In this document: positions 7,792 to 16,710 of the stretch, piece after piece
How positions within the stretch are numbered: position 1 is the stretch's first letter
Layout: each line of letters opens with the position of its first letter
Source: Bacteroidales bacterium
GTDB taxonomy: Bacteria > Bacteroidota > Bacteroidia > Bacteroidales > UBA3663
Reading direction: 5' to 3'
Length of the DNA: 64,000 nucleotides
Assembly: GCA_017561935.1 (NCBI GenBank)
Contig: JAFZBE010000065.1
Location: 16,046 to 80,045 of the forward strand
The notes under the pieces: model-generated
Told to the model about the DNA's origin: nothing
The model's database searches: none
The model's input: the letters and a program-made list of their open reading frames with translations, nothing else
Program-made: the position numbers and the translations under genes

Positions 7792-8433
7792 CTAGTTCAG
7801 CAGTTCACACACCTTTTCGTAATCGATTCCTGTGAAGTCATTGATGACGTGGTGACTCAGCTGAGCTACCACATCTGGGTCGTTTGTGGTGGTAAGCCCA
7901 ATGGTGTATATGCTCGAAGCCATGCCAGCTTGAAGGCCGTTGATGGCATCTTCGAAGACCACGCATTCGCTGATGTCGAGGTCGAAGACCTTGGCCCCCA
8001 GCAGGTAGCAGTCGGGAGCAGGCTTGGAGGCTGAGAAGTCCTCGCTGGTCAAGATGCGGTCGAAGAGGTCGTTGAAGTATGGCCTCTGGGCAGCCACGGC
8101 CTTCATCTTCTGCTGGTTCGAACTGGTGATGACGGCACACTTCACGCCATGCCGACGGCAGTCCATGATGAACTCCTCGGCACCGGGCACCCAGTCGTAG
8201 TGCATCTGCATCTCCCACAGGTTCAATCCTTCGGTGATTATGGCTTGTACTTCAGAGTCGGGAAAGTAGGTGTCGAAAATCTGCATCAGGGTCATTCCCT
8301 TTATCTTGTACTCCAGCCGGTCGATATCGGGACGGAACCTGCGACACGTCTTGCCCCAGAAGACGGAGTATTGCCCTTCGGTGTCGAAGAGTGTGCCATC
8401 GAGGTCGAAAAGTGCTGCCTTGAATGTCTTCAT
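7792..8433 (-). CDS. HAD-superfamily phosphatase (beta-phosphoglucomutase-like)
   Basis: A 213-residue haloacid dehalogenase-like enzyme. Motif I is FDLDGT with nucleophile Asp10 and acid/base Asp12. The ITSSNQQK segment supplies motif II, SKPAPDCYL the motif III lysine, and VFEDAINGLQAG motif IV. The helical cap after residue 15 places it in the subfamily of phosphoglycolate phosphatase, beta-phosphoglucomutase and sugar-phosphate phosphatases. The substrate is not predictable from sequence. It is cytoplasmic. A -7 box (8467-8460) lies 27 nt upstream of the ATG on the minus strand. Confidence 0.88.
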   Translation of the reverse strand: MKTFKAALFDLDGTLFDTEGQYSVFWGKTCRRFRPDIDRLEYKIKGMTLMQIFDTYFPDSEVQAIITEGLNLWEMQMHYDWVPGAEEFIMDCRRHGVKCAVITSSNQQKMKAVAAQRPYFNDLFDRILTSEDFSASKPAPDCYLLGAKVFDLDISECVVFEDAINGLQAGMASSIYTIGLTTTNDPDVVAQLSHHVINDFTGIDYEKVCELLN

Positions 8434-8459
8434 CAGAAAAATAGTTTGTTTTGAGGGTG

Positions 8460-8467
8460 CAAAGGTA
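8460..8467 (-). promoter_or_regulatory. -7 promoter element (TACCTTTG) for the HAD gene
   Basis: TACCTTTG on the minus strand fits TAnnTTTG. No TTTG is present at the expected -33 distance, so this is a partial promoter match. Confidence 0.5.
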
Positions 8468-8508
8468 CGAAATATAATGGCAAAATGGTTGGATAGAGCG
8501 CAATTATT

Positions 8509-8543
8509 GAAAAAAACGTGCCAATCTTAATCGATTTGGCACG
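8509..8543 (-). terminator. Rho-independent terminator after the sigma-factor operon
   Basis: On the minus strand, arm CGTGCCAA (8517-8524 on the plus strand) pairs with TTGGCACG (8536-8543) in an 8-bp stem around an 11-nt loop, followed by a run of seven T. It lies 24 nt past the stop of the membrane-protein gene. Confidence 0.85.
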
Positions 8544-8566
8544 CTTTATCAACTCGGGCGGTCAGT

Positions 8567-9151
8567 TCACTCCGTTTTCATCACATCCTCAATCTGGTCG
8601 ATGATCTCCTGGTACTGGCGCTGAGTCTTATAGTAGATCATCATGCCGCAGACGAAGCCGATGGCACCACCGAAGCCACCTCCTAGCAACAACGGCATCA
8701 TGTCGTCGGGACCGTTGACACGATATACCTCATAGACGAACCAGGCAAGCCAGAGCAGCACAGCGGGGATGCCGAAGAGGAGCCATTGTGTGTCGAATTT
8801 CTTGGCACGAGCCACATCCTTCCTGGCTTCGAGCAGATTGTTGCCCATCAGGCTGGCGCTGTTCAGATTCCGGTTGTTCCAGATTTGGGCTCCCGCACAA
8901 ATCAGCATAAAGATGCTGGTGCCGATCCAGAAAGCCATCGAGAATCCCACCAGCTTATAGAAAACCCAATAGCTGTAGGGTACCATCAAGATGGCAATCG
9001 CAGTAAGGATATAGTTGCGGCGATTGATGCTCCTCATCTTCTTGCGCATCGATTGGCGGATAAGCTTGTCGTTCACTATTTCTTGTTCTTCCAGTTTCTT
9101 TTTGAGGATGTTCATCTGCTGACGCATCTCGTTCAATTCAAATTCGCTCAT
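8567..9151 (-). CDS. Four-helix membrane protein encoded with an ECF sigma factor
   Basis: I chose the ATG at 9151 (194 residues, MSEFELNEMRQQMNILKKK), because the frame upstream overlaps the sigma-factor gene. Residues 1-45 are charged and heptad-like (coiled coil), ending in a basic stretch. Four hydrophobic helices follow at about 47-64, 69-87, 120-138 and 150-168, in two pairs. The C-terminus is charged. It begins 14 nt after the sigma-factor stop, so the two are co-transcribed. By position it could be the membrane anti-sigma partner, with the cytoplasmic coiled coil holding the sigma factor, but it shows no zinc-finger or classical anti-sigma motif. That role is inference. Confidence 0.7.
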   Translation of the reverse strand: MSEFELNEMRQQMNILKKKLEEQEIVNDKLIRQSMRKKMRSINRRNYILTAIAILMVPYSYWVFYKLVGFSMAFWIGTSIFMLICAGAQIWNNRNLNSASLMGNNLLEARKDVARAKKFDTQWLLFGIPAVLLWLAWFVYEVYRVNGPDDMMPLLLGGGFGGAIGFVCGMMIYYKTQRQYQEIIDQIEDVMKTE

Positions 9152-9164
9152 AATGGGTGTAGTT

Positions 9165-9683
9165 TTAATTGTTTGACATTTGCTTAAGTTGTTCTTTGAT
9201 TCTGTACAGTCGGACGCTGACATTCTTGGCTGAGATACCGACAATCTGCGCAATCTCCTCGTAGCTGAGGTCTTCGAGCCAGAGAAGTACGATGGCGCGG
9301 TCGAAGGGCTTAAGCAGGGAGATGCGCTTGTGGAGCATATCCACCTGCTGGGTGTCTTCGTCCATGTCCTCAAACAGGTCGATGTCCATGGTTAGACGGA
9401 CGGTCTCATTGCGTCGTTTCTTCCTGTCAATCGAGATGCAGGTGTTGAGGGCGACGCGATAGATCCACGTCTTGATGTCGCTGCGATGTTCGAAGCCTTC
9501 GAATCCGTTCCAAAGGTTCACGAGCACCTCCTGAAATAGGTCGTCAACTTCGTCGGCATCCTGTGAGAACATGTAGCACACAGTATAGATCGTACTCTTG
9601 TGCTTGGCTACGGCTTGCGTAAATGCGGTTTCTAATGTTGTCATTGTCGTTCTGTAGAATTTATTTTCACCCATTAGACGCAA
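9165..9683 (-). CDS. ECF-type RNA polymerase sigma factor
   Basis: A small sigma-70 family protein with region 2 (DVDDLFQEVLVNLW then SDIKTWIYRVALN) and region 4 (LSYEEIAQIVGISAKNVSVRLYRIKEQL, a helix-turn-helix). There is no region 3 or 1.1, as expected for ECF factors. The longest frame (172 residues) starts at 9683; the ATG at 9644 (159 residues) is at least as likely, because region 2 begins right after it. It directs RNA polymerase to a specific promoter set, probably in response to an envelope signal. It is the first gene of a two-gene operon with a membrane protein that may control it. Confidence 0.88.
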   Translation of the reverse strand: MRLMGENKFYRTTMTTLETAFTQAVAKHKSTIYTVCYMFSQDADEVDDLFQEVLVNLWNGFEGFEHRSDIKTWIYRVALNTCISIDRKKRRNETVRLTMDIDLFEDMDEDTQQVDMLHKRISLLKPFDRAIVLLWLEDLSYEEIAQIVGISAKNVSVRLYRIKEQLKQMSNN

Positions 9684-9750
9684 TGTTTGTCGAAAAACTA
9701 CACGGGAATCAGATTTTTTTCATTTTTTTTATTTTTTTCTTCGGAGAGGC

Positions 9751-10752
9751 TCATTTCAACAATTGTTTTTCCCTCCATGCACGTGAACGCACCGCGAAAT
9801 TACGCTCGAGGCATTCTTTGTAAAGCCAGGGTTCGCAGCCGTGTATGTCGCCCACGTTGATGAAGTCCTTGTAGGGGCGGTATTCCGTGCCTGGGTAACC
9901 TTCGACCACGAGGACGTGGTATTGTGACGATAGTGTCACTGTGATGGAGTCGTGGAGTAGGGCCGGAGTGTCGTCGGTGCGCCAGTTGACGGGATTGATT
10001 CCGAAACAGGTGGCTGCGATGACAGGTTTCACATACTTCACGTCCTTTACTGTGTTGTAGCAGATGGTCACACCCGTGTCGGCCTCACCTTTAGCGGGAC
10101 GGATGTGGTGGCACGATAAGGTGTCGTCGGGGGTGACCTTGTATCCCAGGACATAGGCTGCTGCGAGTTGTGCATAGGTCTCGTCGTCGATGTGTTTCAG
10201 CAGTTCCACTACGGCCAGACCGCCCTGGCTGAATCCCACAAGGATGAGCGGACGGCTTTTGTCCCTATGCTGCTCGAAGAGGTCGAAGGCCTCGCAAACG
10301 TCGTGCATAGCCAGGCGTGTACGTCGAGTGATGGTATCCTCGTTCAATGTAACGAAACCGTCGATGGTCGAGTGACGATAGAAGGGTGCAAAGAAGCGGT
10401 TGCCACGCGACATGTAGTCGGCCACTCCTCCGATCTCGGTGGTCATGTGTTTTCGGTGCTTCGGGTTCCACACATCGGCATAATGGCTGATGCGTCCGTC
10501 GTCGGTCTTCCAGTCCTTTTCCCATGTCGATACGATATAGAACACATCGGCGCCCGTCCCATCGGGATCACCATCGGCAGTAAACCACATCAGCGAGTCG
10601 GTGTAATCGGGAGCCTGTGGGATGATTTCGGTTTCGGCCACGATGGGGCTTGTCGTGATCGGATGACGATGGCTCCGGCACGAAGTGAATGCAGCGGCAG
10701 CGTACAGTGTCACAATGGCAGTCGTTTTCCAAAGCTTTGTCTGTTTCATCAT
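9751..10752 (-). CDS. DUF3089 alpha/beta-hydrolase lipoprotein
   Basis: A 333-residue protein with a lipoprotein signal peptide (hydrophobic stretch ending AAAAFTSC). It has the DUF3089 opening segment ADVFYIVSTWEKDW and the nucleophile elbow GFSQGG, which holds the catalytic serine. His candidates lie near the C-terminus (SSQYHVLVVEGYPG, NVGDIHG). The fold predicts an esterase or lipase in the periplasm or on the outer membrane; the substrate is unknown. It is monocistronic, downstream of the SusD terminator region. No promoter with the full consensus was found upstream. Confidence 0.75.
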   Translation of the reverse strand: MMKQTKLWKTTAIVTLYAAAAFTSCRSHRHPITTSPIVAETEIIPQAPDYTDSLMWFTADGDPDGTGADVFYIVSTWEKDWKTDDGRISHYADVWNPKHRKHMTTEIGGVADYMSRGNRFFAPFYRHSTIDGFVTLNEDTITRRTRLAMHDVCEAFDLFEQHRDKSRPLILVGFSQGGLAVVELLKHIDDETYAQLAAAYVLGYKVTPDDTLSCHHIRPAKGEADTGVTICYNTVKDVKYVKPVIAATCFGINPVNWRTDDTPALLHDSITVTLSSQYHVLVVEGYPGTEYRPYKDFINVGDIHGCEPWLYKECLERNFAVRSRAWREKQLLK

Positions 10753-10873
10753 ATTCCTATTATTTAAATACCATTATTCTGAAATACAATTTGTATATAG
10801 TTCGCTTCTATAAAACAACAAATACTTTCATTGATATTTAGGTTTGATCAAATTTGGACGAGCTTTATTTTAT

Positions 10874-10957
10874 GCACGAAGTGCAATTTTATGTCGCCAT
10901 TGAGGCGACAATTTTCCGGATTGTGAGACGGGCTATTGAAGCCCACGTCTCAAATCC
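10874..10957. other. Cluster of three hairpins in a 395-bp gene-free gap
   Basis: Between the DUF3089 start (10752) and the SusD stop (11148) there is no credible gene. Three compact hairpins follow each other: GCAC-GAA-GTGC (10874-10884); TGTCGCC with GGCGACA around ATTGA (10892-10910); and GAGAC/GGGCT pairing with AGCCC/GTCTC (10925-10951), extended by GGATT/AATCC. The last two have loops beginning ATTG. It may be a structured leader of the DUF3089 mRNA or a REP-like element; function unknown. Confidence 0.5.
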
Positions 10958-11051
10958 ATTTTCACCTCCTTTTTTCTTGTTATAACTCGTTTTTGTTTTC
11001 GACTAATCGAAATGAACGCTGCAAAGTTCGGTATAAAAAATGTAATTTGCA

Positions 11052-11092
11052 AGAAAAAAAGAAAAATAAAGGCCACATCTCCCGATGTAGCC
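11052..11092 (-). terminator. Rho-independent terminator of the first SusC-SusD operon
   Basis: Minus-strand GGCTACATC and GATGTGGCC pair around GGGA, followed by a T-rich run with few interruptions (11070 down to 11052). It ends the SusC-SusD transcript 56 nt past the SusD stop. Confidence 0.9.
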
Positions 11093-11147
11093 TTCATTGT
11101 GTAAGGAATAATAACTACTAATATATCAATTTACATGAGAATCGATC

Positions 11148-13289
11148 TTAGTAACCTGGGTTCTGCCATGCCTTCTTCTCGGCATCGGAGAGGTTGGAGC
11201 CATCTTCGTTCTGGAGGGCGTCGATGAACTTCTGCGGGATAGGACGATACATGTGACGGTCCTGAACGTTGGGAGCAGCCTCGGGATTGAAAGCTTTGGC
11301 ACGCTTGACGAGCAGGCATGTGCGCGACAGTTCGTCCCAGCGGTTCCACTCGCCCAGCAATTCACGTGTGCGCTCGTTGAAGATGAAGTTCAACATGCGG
11401 TCGTAGTCGCTGCTTGCACCGATGGTGGCCAGCACAGCCTCGTCCTCGGCGGGGAGTTGTGTGTAACTCTTGATTTGAAGATCGGAAGCTGCGGTGGTCT
11501 CTTCGATACCTGTAGAAAGATAATAGGTATTGGTGTGGGTCATCGAAGCATAGTAAGCCTCGGTGTTGGAGAGTACCTTGCCCGACTTATCCTTGTTCTT
11601 CTTGACAGAAATGGCAGCAGCGGTAGAGTTGTCGTTGATGCCGCCGTCAGCCTTCAGGAAGGCCATAGAACCATCGGTGTAGTAGCCACGATTCTCGTCC
11701 TTCTTCCACTGTCCACGAGCACGGAGCACGTTGACGGTATTGATTGCCTCCTGGTACTGACCTAGGCGAACCTGTGCCTCGGCCTTAACCAGATATGTTT
11801 CGCCCGTACGGGCCATGATAACGTCGCGATGAGCATCACCCTTCTCTCCAGTACGAGAGCCGTCGGCAGTCTTGTTGATGCCGCAGAAGACGTTCGAAGT
11901 GGCAGTGTTGCCGCTCACACCGTAGTTGAAGAGCACATACTGGCCATTCATGAAGGTGGGGAAGGCATTGGGCACCCATTTGCCGGTGCGGGGGTTGACG
12001 AAACTGTGAGCTACGCCGCCACGTCCGAATGTGCCATAAGGCTCGCCATCGAAACGATGGTCATCCTTCTTGTTGAGGATGAAGATGATGCCTTCATCGC
12101 CCAAATCGGGCACTTGTTCGGCGGTGATTCCGTTTTCGGCAATCACGTCCTCATCCTTCTTCTGAGCGTTGTTAAGGCCATAGACGGTCTTGAAGGTCTT
12201 CCACATGCGTGCATCGTTCACGTTGTCGAATATGGAATAGGTATATTCAGTGGGACGGCAACGTTGGAAGTCCATACCACCGATGTACTGGCCACGCTGT
12301 ACCCAACCGCCTGAGAAGTTGGAGAACTGAGGATCGAAGTAGTTGTAGGTGCGGTTTCCGAAACGTCCCTGCGTGGTATTGTCTTGATTGTGCTCAGCAG
12401 CCATAAGGATTTCCGAAAGACCCTCGTTGGGGCAGTCAACACCCGTCCACTTGGCGTAAAGGTCCCAGTAGTCGGCTGCCAATGGGCAGGCAGCAATCAC
12501 CTCGTCGCAAAGGGCAATCACGCGCTGCAGGTCGGCATTTTTGTCATACTTGTTTCCCCATGAAGCGCAACGCTCGGATTGACGGTAGAGCAGTGCCTTG
12601 GCGAGGAAGTGGGCAGCCGTGTAGCGTGTCCAGGTTCCGTTGCCGCGCCACTTGTTGGTTGGCAGCATATTGTATGCGTTCTCGAAATCGCTGATGATCA
12701 AATTCAGCGTCTCCTCTTCACTGGCACGCGTGTAGTTCTTCTTCACGGTACCATTGGCGGGCTCGGTCTCGAGGGTTACACCACCATATTGGCAGAACAA
12801 GCGATAGTAGTTGTATCCGCGCAGGAAATGTGCTTCGCCCAGTGCCTTGTTGCGGCTGACTTCGTCCTTCACATTGTCAGCCTTGCTGATAATCAGGTTT
12901 GCAGTAGAGATACCATAGTACATCTGGTCCCAGAGTGCCGAAACGGCAGGACAGTTCTTGTTGGCAGCGCCTAACGCCGGTGTACAGTCGAGAGGATTCA
13001 AGCGGTTATCGTAGGTGTTCCAGGGCTCTGACGTCAGGTCAGCACCGTTGGTGAACTCGTCGCAACCGTAGAGCGTGATACCATAAGCCCACTCGTAACC
13101 GAAATGCCAGCGTATGTTGCCATAGAGTCCAGCTGCCATGGCAAGGGCTCCTTCCGATGTTTCAAGCAGTGCATCCGTGTACTTGTGACCTGCTTCTTCC
13201 TGAAGAAAATCATCGCCACAAGAGGTCGTTCCCAGAAGGGTGAGCATCGATAGTGCACCGCAAACTATTTTGCTATAAATAGATTTCAT
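11148..13289 (-). CDS. SusD/RagB-family surface glycan-binding lipoprotein (rhamnogalacturonan locus)
   Basis: Start chosen at 13289 (MKSIYSKIVCGALSM), giving 713 residues and a lipobox TSC with Cys24; a start at 13319 would add residues ahead of the signal peptide. SusD features include the helical N-terminal part (WDQMYYGISTANLIIS), the RGYNYYRLFCQYGGV segment and the C-terminal NFIFNERTRELLGEWNRWDEL followed by YRPIPQKFIDAL. It sits on the cell surface as the lid of the SusC channel and binds oligosaccharides. At about 713 residues it is longer than most SusD proteins (500-600). It is 33 nt downstream of its SusC partner. The substrate, probably rhamnogalacturonan, is inferred from the neighbouring PL11 lyase and GH28 enzyme. 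Confidence 0.92.
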   Translation of the reverse strand: MKSIYSKIVCGALSMLTLLGTTSCGDDFLQEEAGHKYTDALLETSEGALAMAAGLYGNIRWHFGYEWAYGITLYGCDEFTNGADLTSEPWNTYDNRLNPLDCTPALGAANKNCPAVSALWDQMYYGISTANLIISKADNVKDEVSRNKALGEAHFLRGYNYYRLFCQYGGVTLETEPANGTVKKNYTRASEEETLNLIISDFENAYNMLPTNKWRGNGTWTRYTAAHFLAKALLYRQSERCASWGNKYDKNADLQRVIALCDEVIAACPLAADYWDLYAKWTGVDCPNEGLSEILMAAEHNQDNTTQGRFGNRTYNYFDPQFSNFSGGWVQRGQYIGGMDFQRCRPTEYTYSIFDNVNDARMWKTFKTVYGLNNAQKKDEDVIAENGITAEQVPDLGDEGIIFILNKKDDHRFDGEPYGTFGRGGVAHSFVNPRTGKWVPNAFPTFMNGQYVLFNYGVSGNTATSNVFCGINKTADGSRTGEKGDAHRDVIMARTGETYLVKAEAQVRLGQYQEAINTVNVLRARGQWKKDENRGYYTDGSMAFLKADGGINDNSTAAAISVKKNKDKSGKVLSNTEAYYASMTHTNTYYLSTGIEETTAASDLQIKSYTQLPAEDEAVLATIGASSDYDRMLNFIFNERTRELLGEWNRWDELSRTCLLVKRAKAFNPEAAPNVQDRHMYRPIPQKFIDALQNEDGSNLSDAEKKAWQNPGY

Positions 13290-13322
13290 ATTTGTTATGT
13301 CTAAATAGTTAATGCCCAAAAG

Positions 13323-16300
13323 TTAGAAATTGACCTGAAGGCCGACAGTTACACCACGGTTGAAGTAGGTGCGGCCAGTATCGAGATCCATGAAGTCAAC
13401 AGAAGAGTAGAGCATACCCAGGTTCTTGCCCTGAACATAAAGCTTCAGATTGCTGAGACCGAGTTTCTCGATGAGTTTACGGTTGAAGTTGTAAGCCAGT
13501 GAGAGGTTGCGAATCTTGACGAACGAAGCATCCTTGAATCCTAGCAGACCTGCATAGGGGTCGCCACCTGCTTGGCTATAGACTGGCTTCTGCCAGTCGG
13601 CACCCGTGTTGTCGGGACGCCAATAACTGATTTCGCGCTGCTGGTACATGCCAAGTTGGCCTTCACCACCAGTGCTGATGGTATAGCCGAAGCGGCCTTG
13701 CAGTTCGAGGGTAAGTTCGAGACCCTTCCAACTGAAACTGTTGGACCAGCCAGCGGTCAGACGTGGATTCTTGTTGCCAATGATCACACGGTCGTCGGCA
13801 TCGATCTTGTAGTCGCCGTTCTGATCGACAGGCTTTACGCTACCGGCTGTGAACTTCTGACCGTTCTCGTTGAACTTGGCCATCTCGGCGGCATCGCTCT
13901 CCTGCCAGAGACCATCAGCCTCGTAACCATAGTGTACGGCTATCGATTCGCCTATGAACCAAGCGTTGTTGATATCGTCCTCCTTGCCATTGGCAAGTTC
14001 AACGATTTCATCCTTCTGCCATGCAAAATTCAGATTCGAATTCCATGTGAAGGTCTTTGTCAGGATGGGTATAGTATTCAAAGTAAACTCGATACCTTTA
14101 TTCTTGGTCTGTCCGACATTGGTCTTCATCGACGGATAACCGGAGAGTGAAGGAATGGTCATGTCAAGAATCAGGTCCTTCGTACGTGAAGTGTACATGT
14201 CGATGGTGCCGCCAAGGCGACCCTTGATGAAACTAAAATCAACGCCGACGTTCCACTGAGTGGTCTTCTCCCAGCCGAGGTTCTTGTTCGGCATCTGATT
14301 GGCACCAGAAGAGTAGTATGGTTCGTTGGTGACGAGAATCTGGGTATTGCCTGTGCTGAATGGCATCCAGTAGGAACTGATGATACCGAGTGTGCCGTAA
14401 GGGCCTACAGCCGCATTACCTGTGACACCCACACCGAAGCGTACTTTCAATTGGTCAATCCAGTTGATGTCCTTCATCCAGTTTTCCTGCTCCATGCGCC
14501 AGCCAAGGGCCATCGATGGGAAGAAGTCCCATTTCTTCCCCTCTGCAAGTACGGATGCACCATCCCAACGTGCCGATGCAGTGAGGAGGTAGCGGTCCAT
14601 GAGCGAGTAGTTTACACGAGCCATGTAGGAAGACAGCTGGCTGCCGGTGAGACCAGAACTTATACCCACCTTATACTGTGTGTCAGTCACGTCAACTGCT
14701 CCCAGGTTGTTCCAAAGGAATGAGGACATCGGGATCTTCTCCTCGCTGATGCTGCTGGTCTCGGTCTGGGTCTTGGATGCGCTCTGCAACAAGGTTAAGC
14801 CAATGGTGTGCTCACCGAATGAGCGGTTGTAAAGCAGCATATTGTCGAGCGTCCATGCCAACTGTTGGCCATCGCTGCGGCTGACGGTGTTGTTGCCACC
14901 TGCGCGGCTGATTGAACTGCTGTCGAGGAAGTTGCCATTGCGATAATAGCGGAATTCAGGACCGAACTGGGTCTTCCACATCAGGCCTTTCAGAGGCTCG
15001 AGGATCTTGCCAAGGTCAATTTGCGCATAGAAACTTCCCAGCAGACGGTAGTTCTTGCGTTCGTCTTTCGACTTAGTCCATTCGTCAATGATGGAATAGG
15101 TATTGGTAGTGGAGCCACCGGGCTGGGTGATGATGTCACCATTCTCGTCGTATGGTAGAGTATAGCGCAGAATAGCCTTGGCTGCACCATAAAGATCGGT
15201 GGGACCGGAACTGGTACCGTAAGCTTTCGAATAGCCGTACTGCTGGGTGCCGAAAGAGGCATTGAACGAACCTCCAGCCTTGAACCACTCGGTGCCTTGA
15301 ACATCAACGGAAGCCGAGAAGTTGTAGCGCTCGAAAGTCTGGCCCTTCTGGGTGCCATCGTTGCGTAGATAACCGAAAGAAACGAAACCTGCAATGTTCT
15401 TGGTGCCACCGCGAGCACTGATGGTGTGCTCTTGGGTGAGACCTGTTTGAGTTACCAGATCTGTCCAATCTGTATCAGTCACCTTCGATCCGTCCCATGA
15501 ACCGCCTGCCCATCCCTTCATTACATTGGCCAGGGCAACGTCGTCGCCGTTGAAGAAGTTCTTGTCCTGCTCTTGATTGGGTTGATCACCAGGGGTATAT
15601 TTGTCGGGTGCCGAGTTATAATAAGCCCAACGGCGCCAGGTGATATAGTCGCTTGCGCTCATGGCAGGACTCTTGTCAACAATTTTCTCGAAGGTGAGCG
15701 ATCCGTTGTAACTCAGTTGCATCTTGCCTTCCTGACCACGCTTCGTGGTTACGAGCACAACGCCGTTTGCGCCACGGCTACCATAGATGGCCGTAGAAGA
15801 AGCATCCTTCAAGATGTCAATCGATTCGATGTCACGTGGGTTGAGGCTCTCGATGCCACCCGACTGGAGGGGTACACCATCCACTACGTAAAGAGGACCT
15901 TGACCTGCGGAGATGGAACGAGTACCACGAATAAGGATGCTGCCTACAGTACCAGGGCGCTCGCTGGTGGTGATGTCCACACCGGCTGCCTTGCCCTGCA
16001 AAGCCTCAAAGGCATTGCTTACGGGCTTCGCGTTCATTTCTTTTTCGCCTACGCGGGTGAGCGCACCTGTCACGTCTGTTTTGCGCTGTACGCCGTAACC
16101 TACAACGACCACTTCGTCGATGAGCTGCTTGTCTTCTTCGAGTGTCACGTTGAGCGAATTCCTGCCATCGAGGGCAAGATTCTGCGTGCGATAGCCCACG
16201 TACGAGATAACGAGGGTGGCATTCTTAGCCACACTTGGAATAGTGAAATTGCCGTCAAGGTCGGTCACCGTACCCGTCGTGGTGCCTTTTACTACGACAC

Positions 16301-16460
16301 TGGCACCGATGATGGGTTCGCCCGTTGCGTCAACAACCGTACCCGTTACCTTCCCCTGTGCCATGACGGCTGTCGGAAGGACTGCGATCATGACAAGGCA
16401 GAGAAGACGCGCCCACAATGAGCCGACGCGCTTCGTGAAGTTGTTTGCATGTTCTTTCAT
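13323..16460 (-). CDS. SusC/RagA-family TonB-dependent outer-membrane transporter (rhamnogalacturonan locus)
   Basis: A 1045-residue protein. A signal peptide ends VMAQ near residue 35. A carboxypeptidase-D regulatory-like domain follows (GTVVDATGEPIIGASVVVKG, about 37-110), then the SusC signature DEVVVVGYGVQRK, a TonB plug (about 120-230, with LIRGTRSISAG and GANGVVLVTTKRG) and a 22-strand barrel ending in GVTVGLQVNF. It imports oligosaccharides across the outer membrane using TonB energy, with the SusD protein encoded next. It is the first gene of the two-gene minus-strand operon, divergent from the PL11-sensor-GH28 operon. A -7 box lies about 50 nt upstream. Confidence 0.94.
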   Translation of the reverse strand: MKEHANNFTKRVGSLWARLLCLVMIAVLPTAVMAQGKVTGTVVDATGEPIIGASVVVKGTTTGTVTDLDGNFTIPSVAKNATLVISYVGYRTQNLALDGRNSLNVTLEEDKQLIDEVVVVGYGVQRKTDVTGALTRVGEKEMNAKPVSNAFEALQGKAAGVDITTSERPGTVGSILIRGTRSISAGQGPLYVVDGVPLQSGGIESLNPRDIESIDILKDASSTAIYGSRGANGVVLVTTKRGQEGKMQLSYNGSLTFEKIVDKSPAMSASDYITWRRWAYYNSAPDKYTPGDQPNQEQDKNFFNGDDVALANVMKGWAGGSWDGSKVTDTDWTDLVTQTGLTQEHTISARGGTKNIAGFVSFGYLRNDGTQKGQTFERYNFSASVDVQGTEWFKAGGSFNASFGTQQYGYSKAYGTSSGPTDLYGAAKAILRYTLPYDENGDIITQPGGSTTNTYSIIDEWTKSKDERKNYRLLGSFYAQIDLGKILEPLKGLMWKTQFGPEFRYYRNGNFLDSSSISRAGGNNTVSRSDGQQLAWTLDNMLLYNRSFGEHTIGLTLLQSASKTQTETSSISEEKIPMSSFLWNNLGAVDVTDTQYKVGISSGLTGSQLSSYMARVNYSLMDRYLLTASARWDGASVLAEGKKWDFFPSMALGWRMEQENWMKDINWIDQLKVRFGVGVTGNAAVGPYGTLGIISSYWMPFSTGNTQILVTNEPYYSSGANQMPNKNLGWEKTTQWNVGVDFSFIKGRLGGTIDMYTSRTKDLILDMTIPSLSGYPSMKTNVGQTKNKGIEFTLNTIPILTKTFTWNSNLNFAWQKDEIVELANGKEDDINNAWFIGESIAVHYGYEADGLWQESDAAEMAKFNENGQKFTAGSVKPVDQNGDYKIDADDRVIIGNKNPRLTAGWSNSFSWKGLELTLELQGRFGYTISTGGEGQLGMYQQREISYWRPDNTGADWQKPVYSQAGGDPYAGLLGFKDASFVKIRNLSLAYNFNRKLIEKLGLSNLKLYVQGKNLGMLYSSVDFMDLDTGRTYFNRGVTVGLQVNF

Positions 16461-16510
16461 TTGAAATAAGTTTGGATGTGAATGTATTGTAATTTTGTGT
16501 TTTTATGGCG

Positions 16511-16518
16511 CAAAGATA
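16511..16518 (-). promoter_or_regulatory. -7 promoter element (TATCTTTG) of the first SusC-SusD operon
   Basis: A perfect TAnnTTTG on the minus strand; the transcript start would be near 16505, about 45 nt upstream of the ATG. No TTTG at -33 distance, which suits an activator-dependent promoter controlled by the nearby hybrid sensor. Confidence 0.65.
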
Positions 16519-16602
16519 GCGCGTTTTCGCCAACTGCTACCGACAGAAATTCGTCTTTTTTGGTACATTTTTTCATCGGAGTCCAAAAAACGCCTTTCAA
16601 GA

Positions 16603-16634
16603 CTTGCATACATTAAATATATTATATAGATTTG
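16603..16634 (+). promoter_or_regulatory. Promoter of the PL11-sensor-GH28 operon
   Basis: CTTG at 16603-16606, 20 nt, then TAGATTTG at 16627-16634. Transcript start near 16640, giving a leader of about 70 nt. Together with the SusC -7 box this makes the 250-bp intergenic region a divergent control region; no other gene is seen in it. Confidence 0.65.
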
Positions 16635-16710
16635 CAGTGGAAATAATTGTCAAATGGCAATCGCCGATTGTTAGTTGATTTTTATTAATTGTTAATTGTT
16701 TTTTGTTTTG

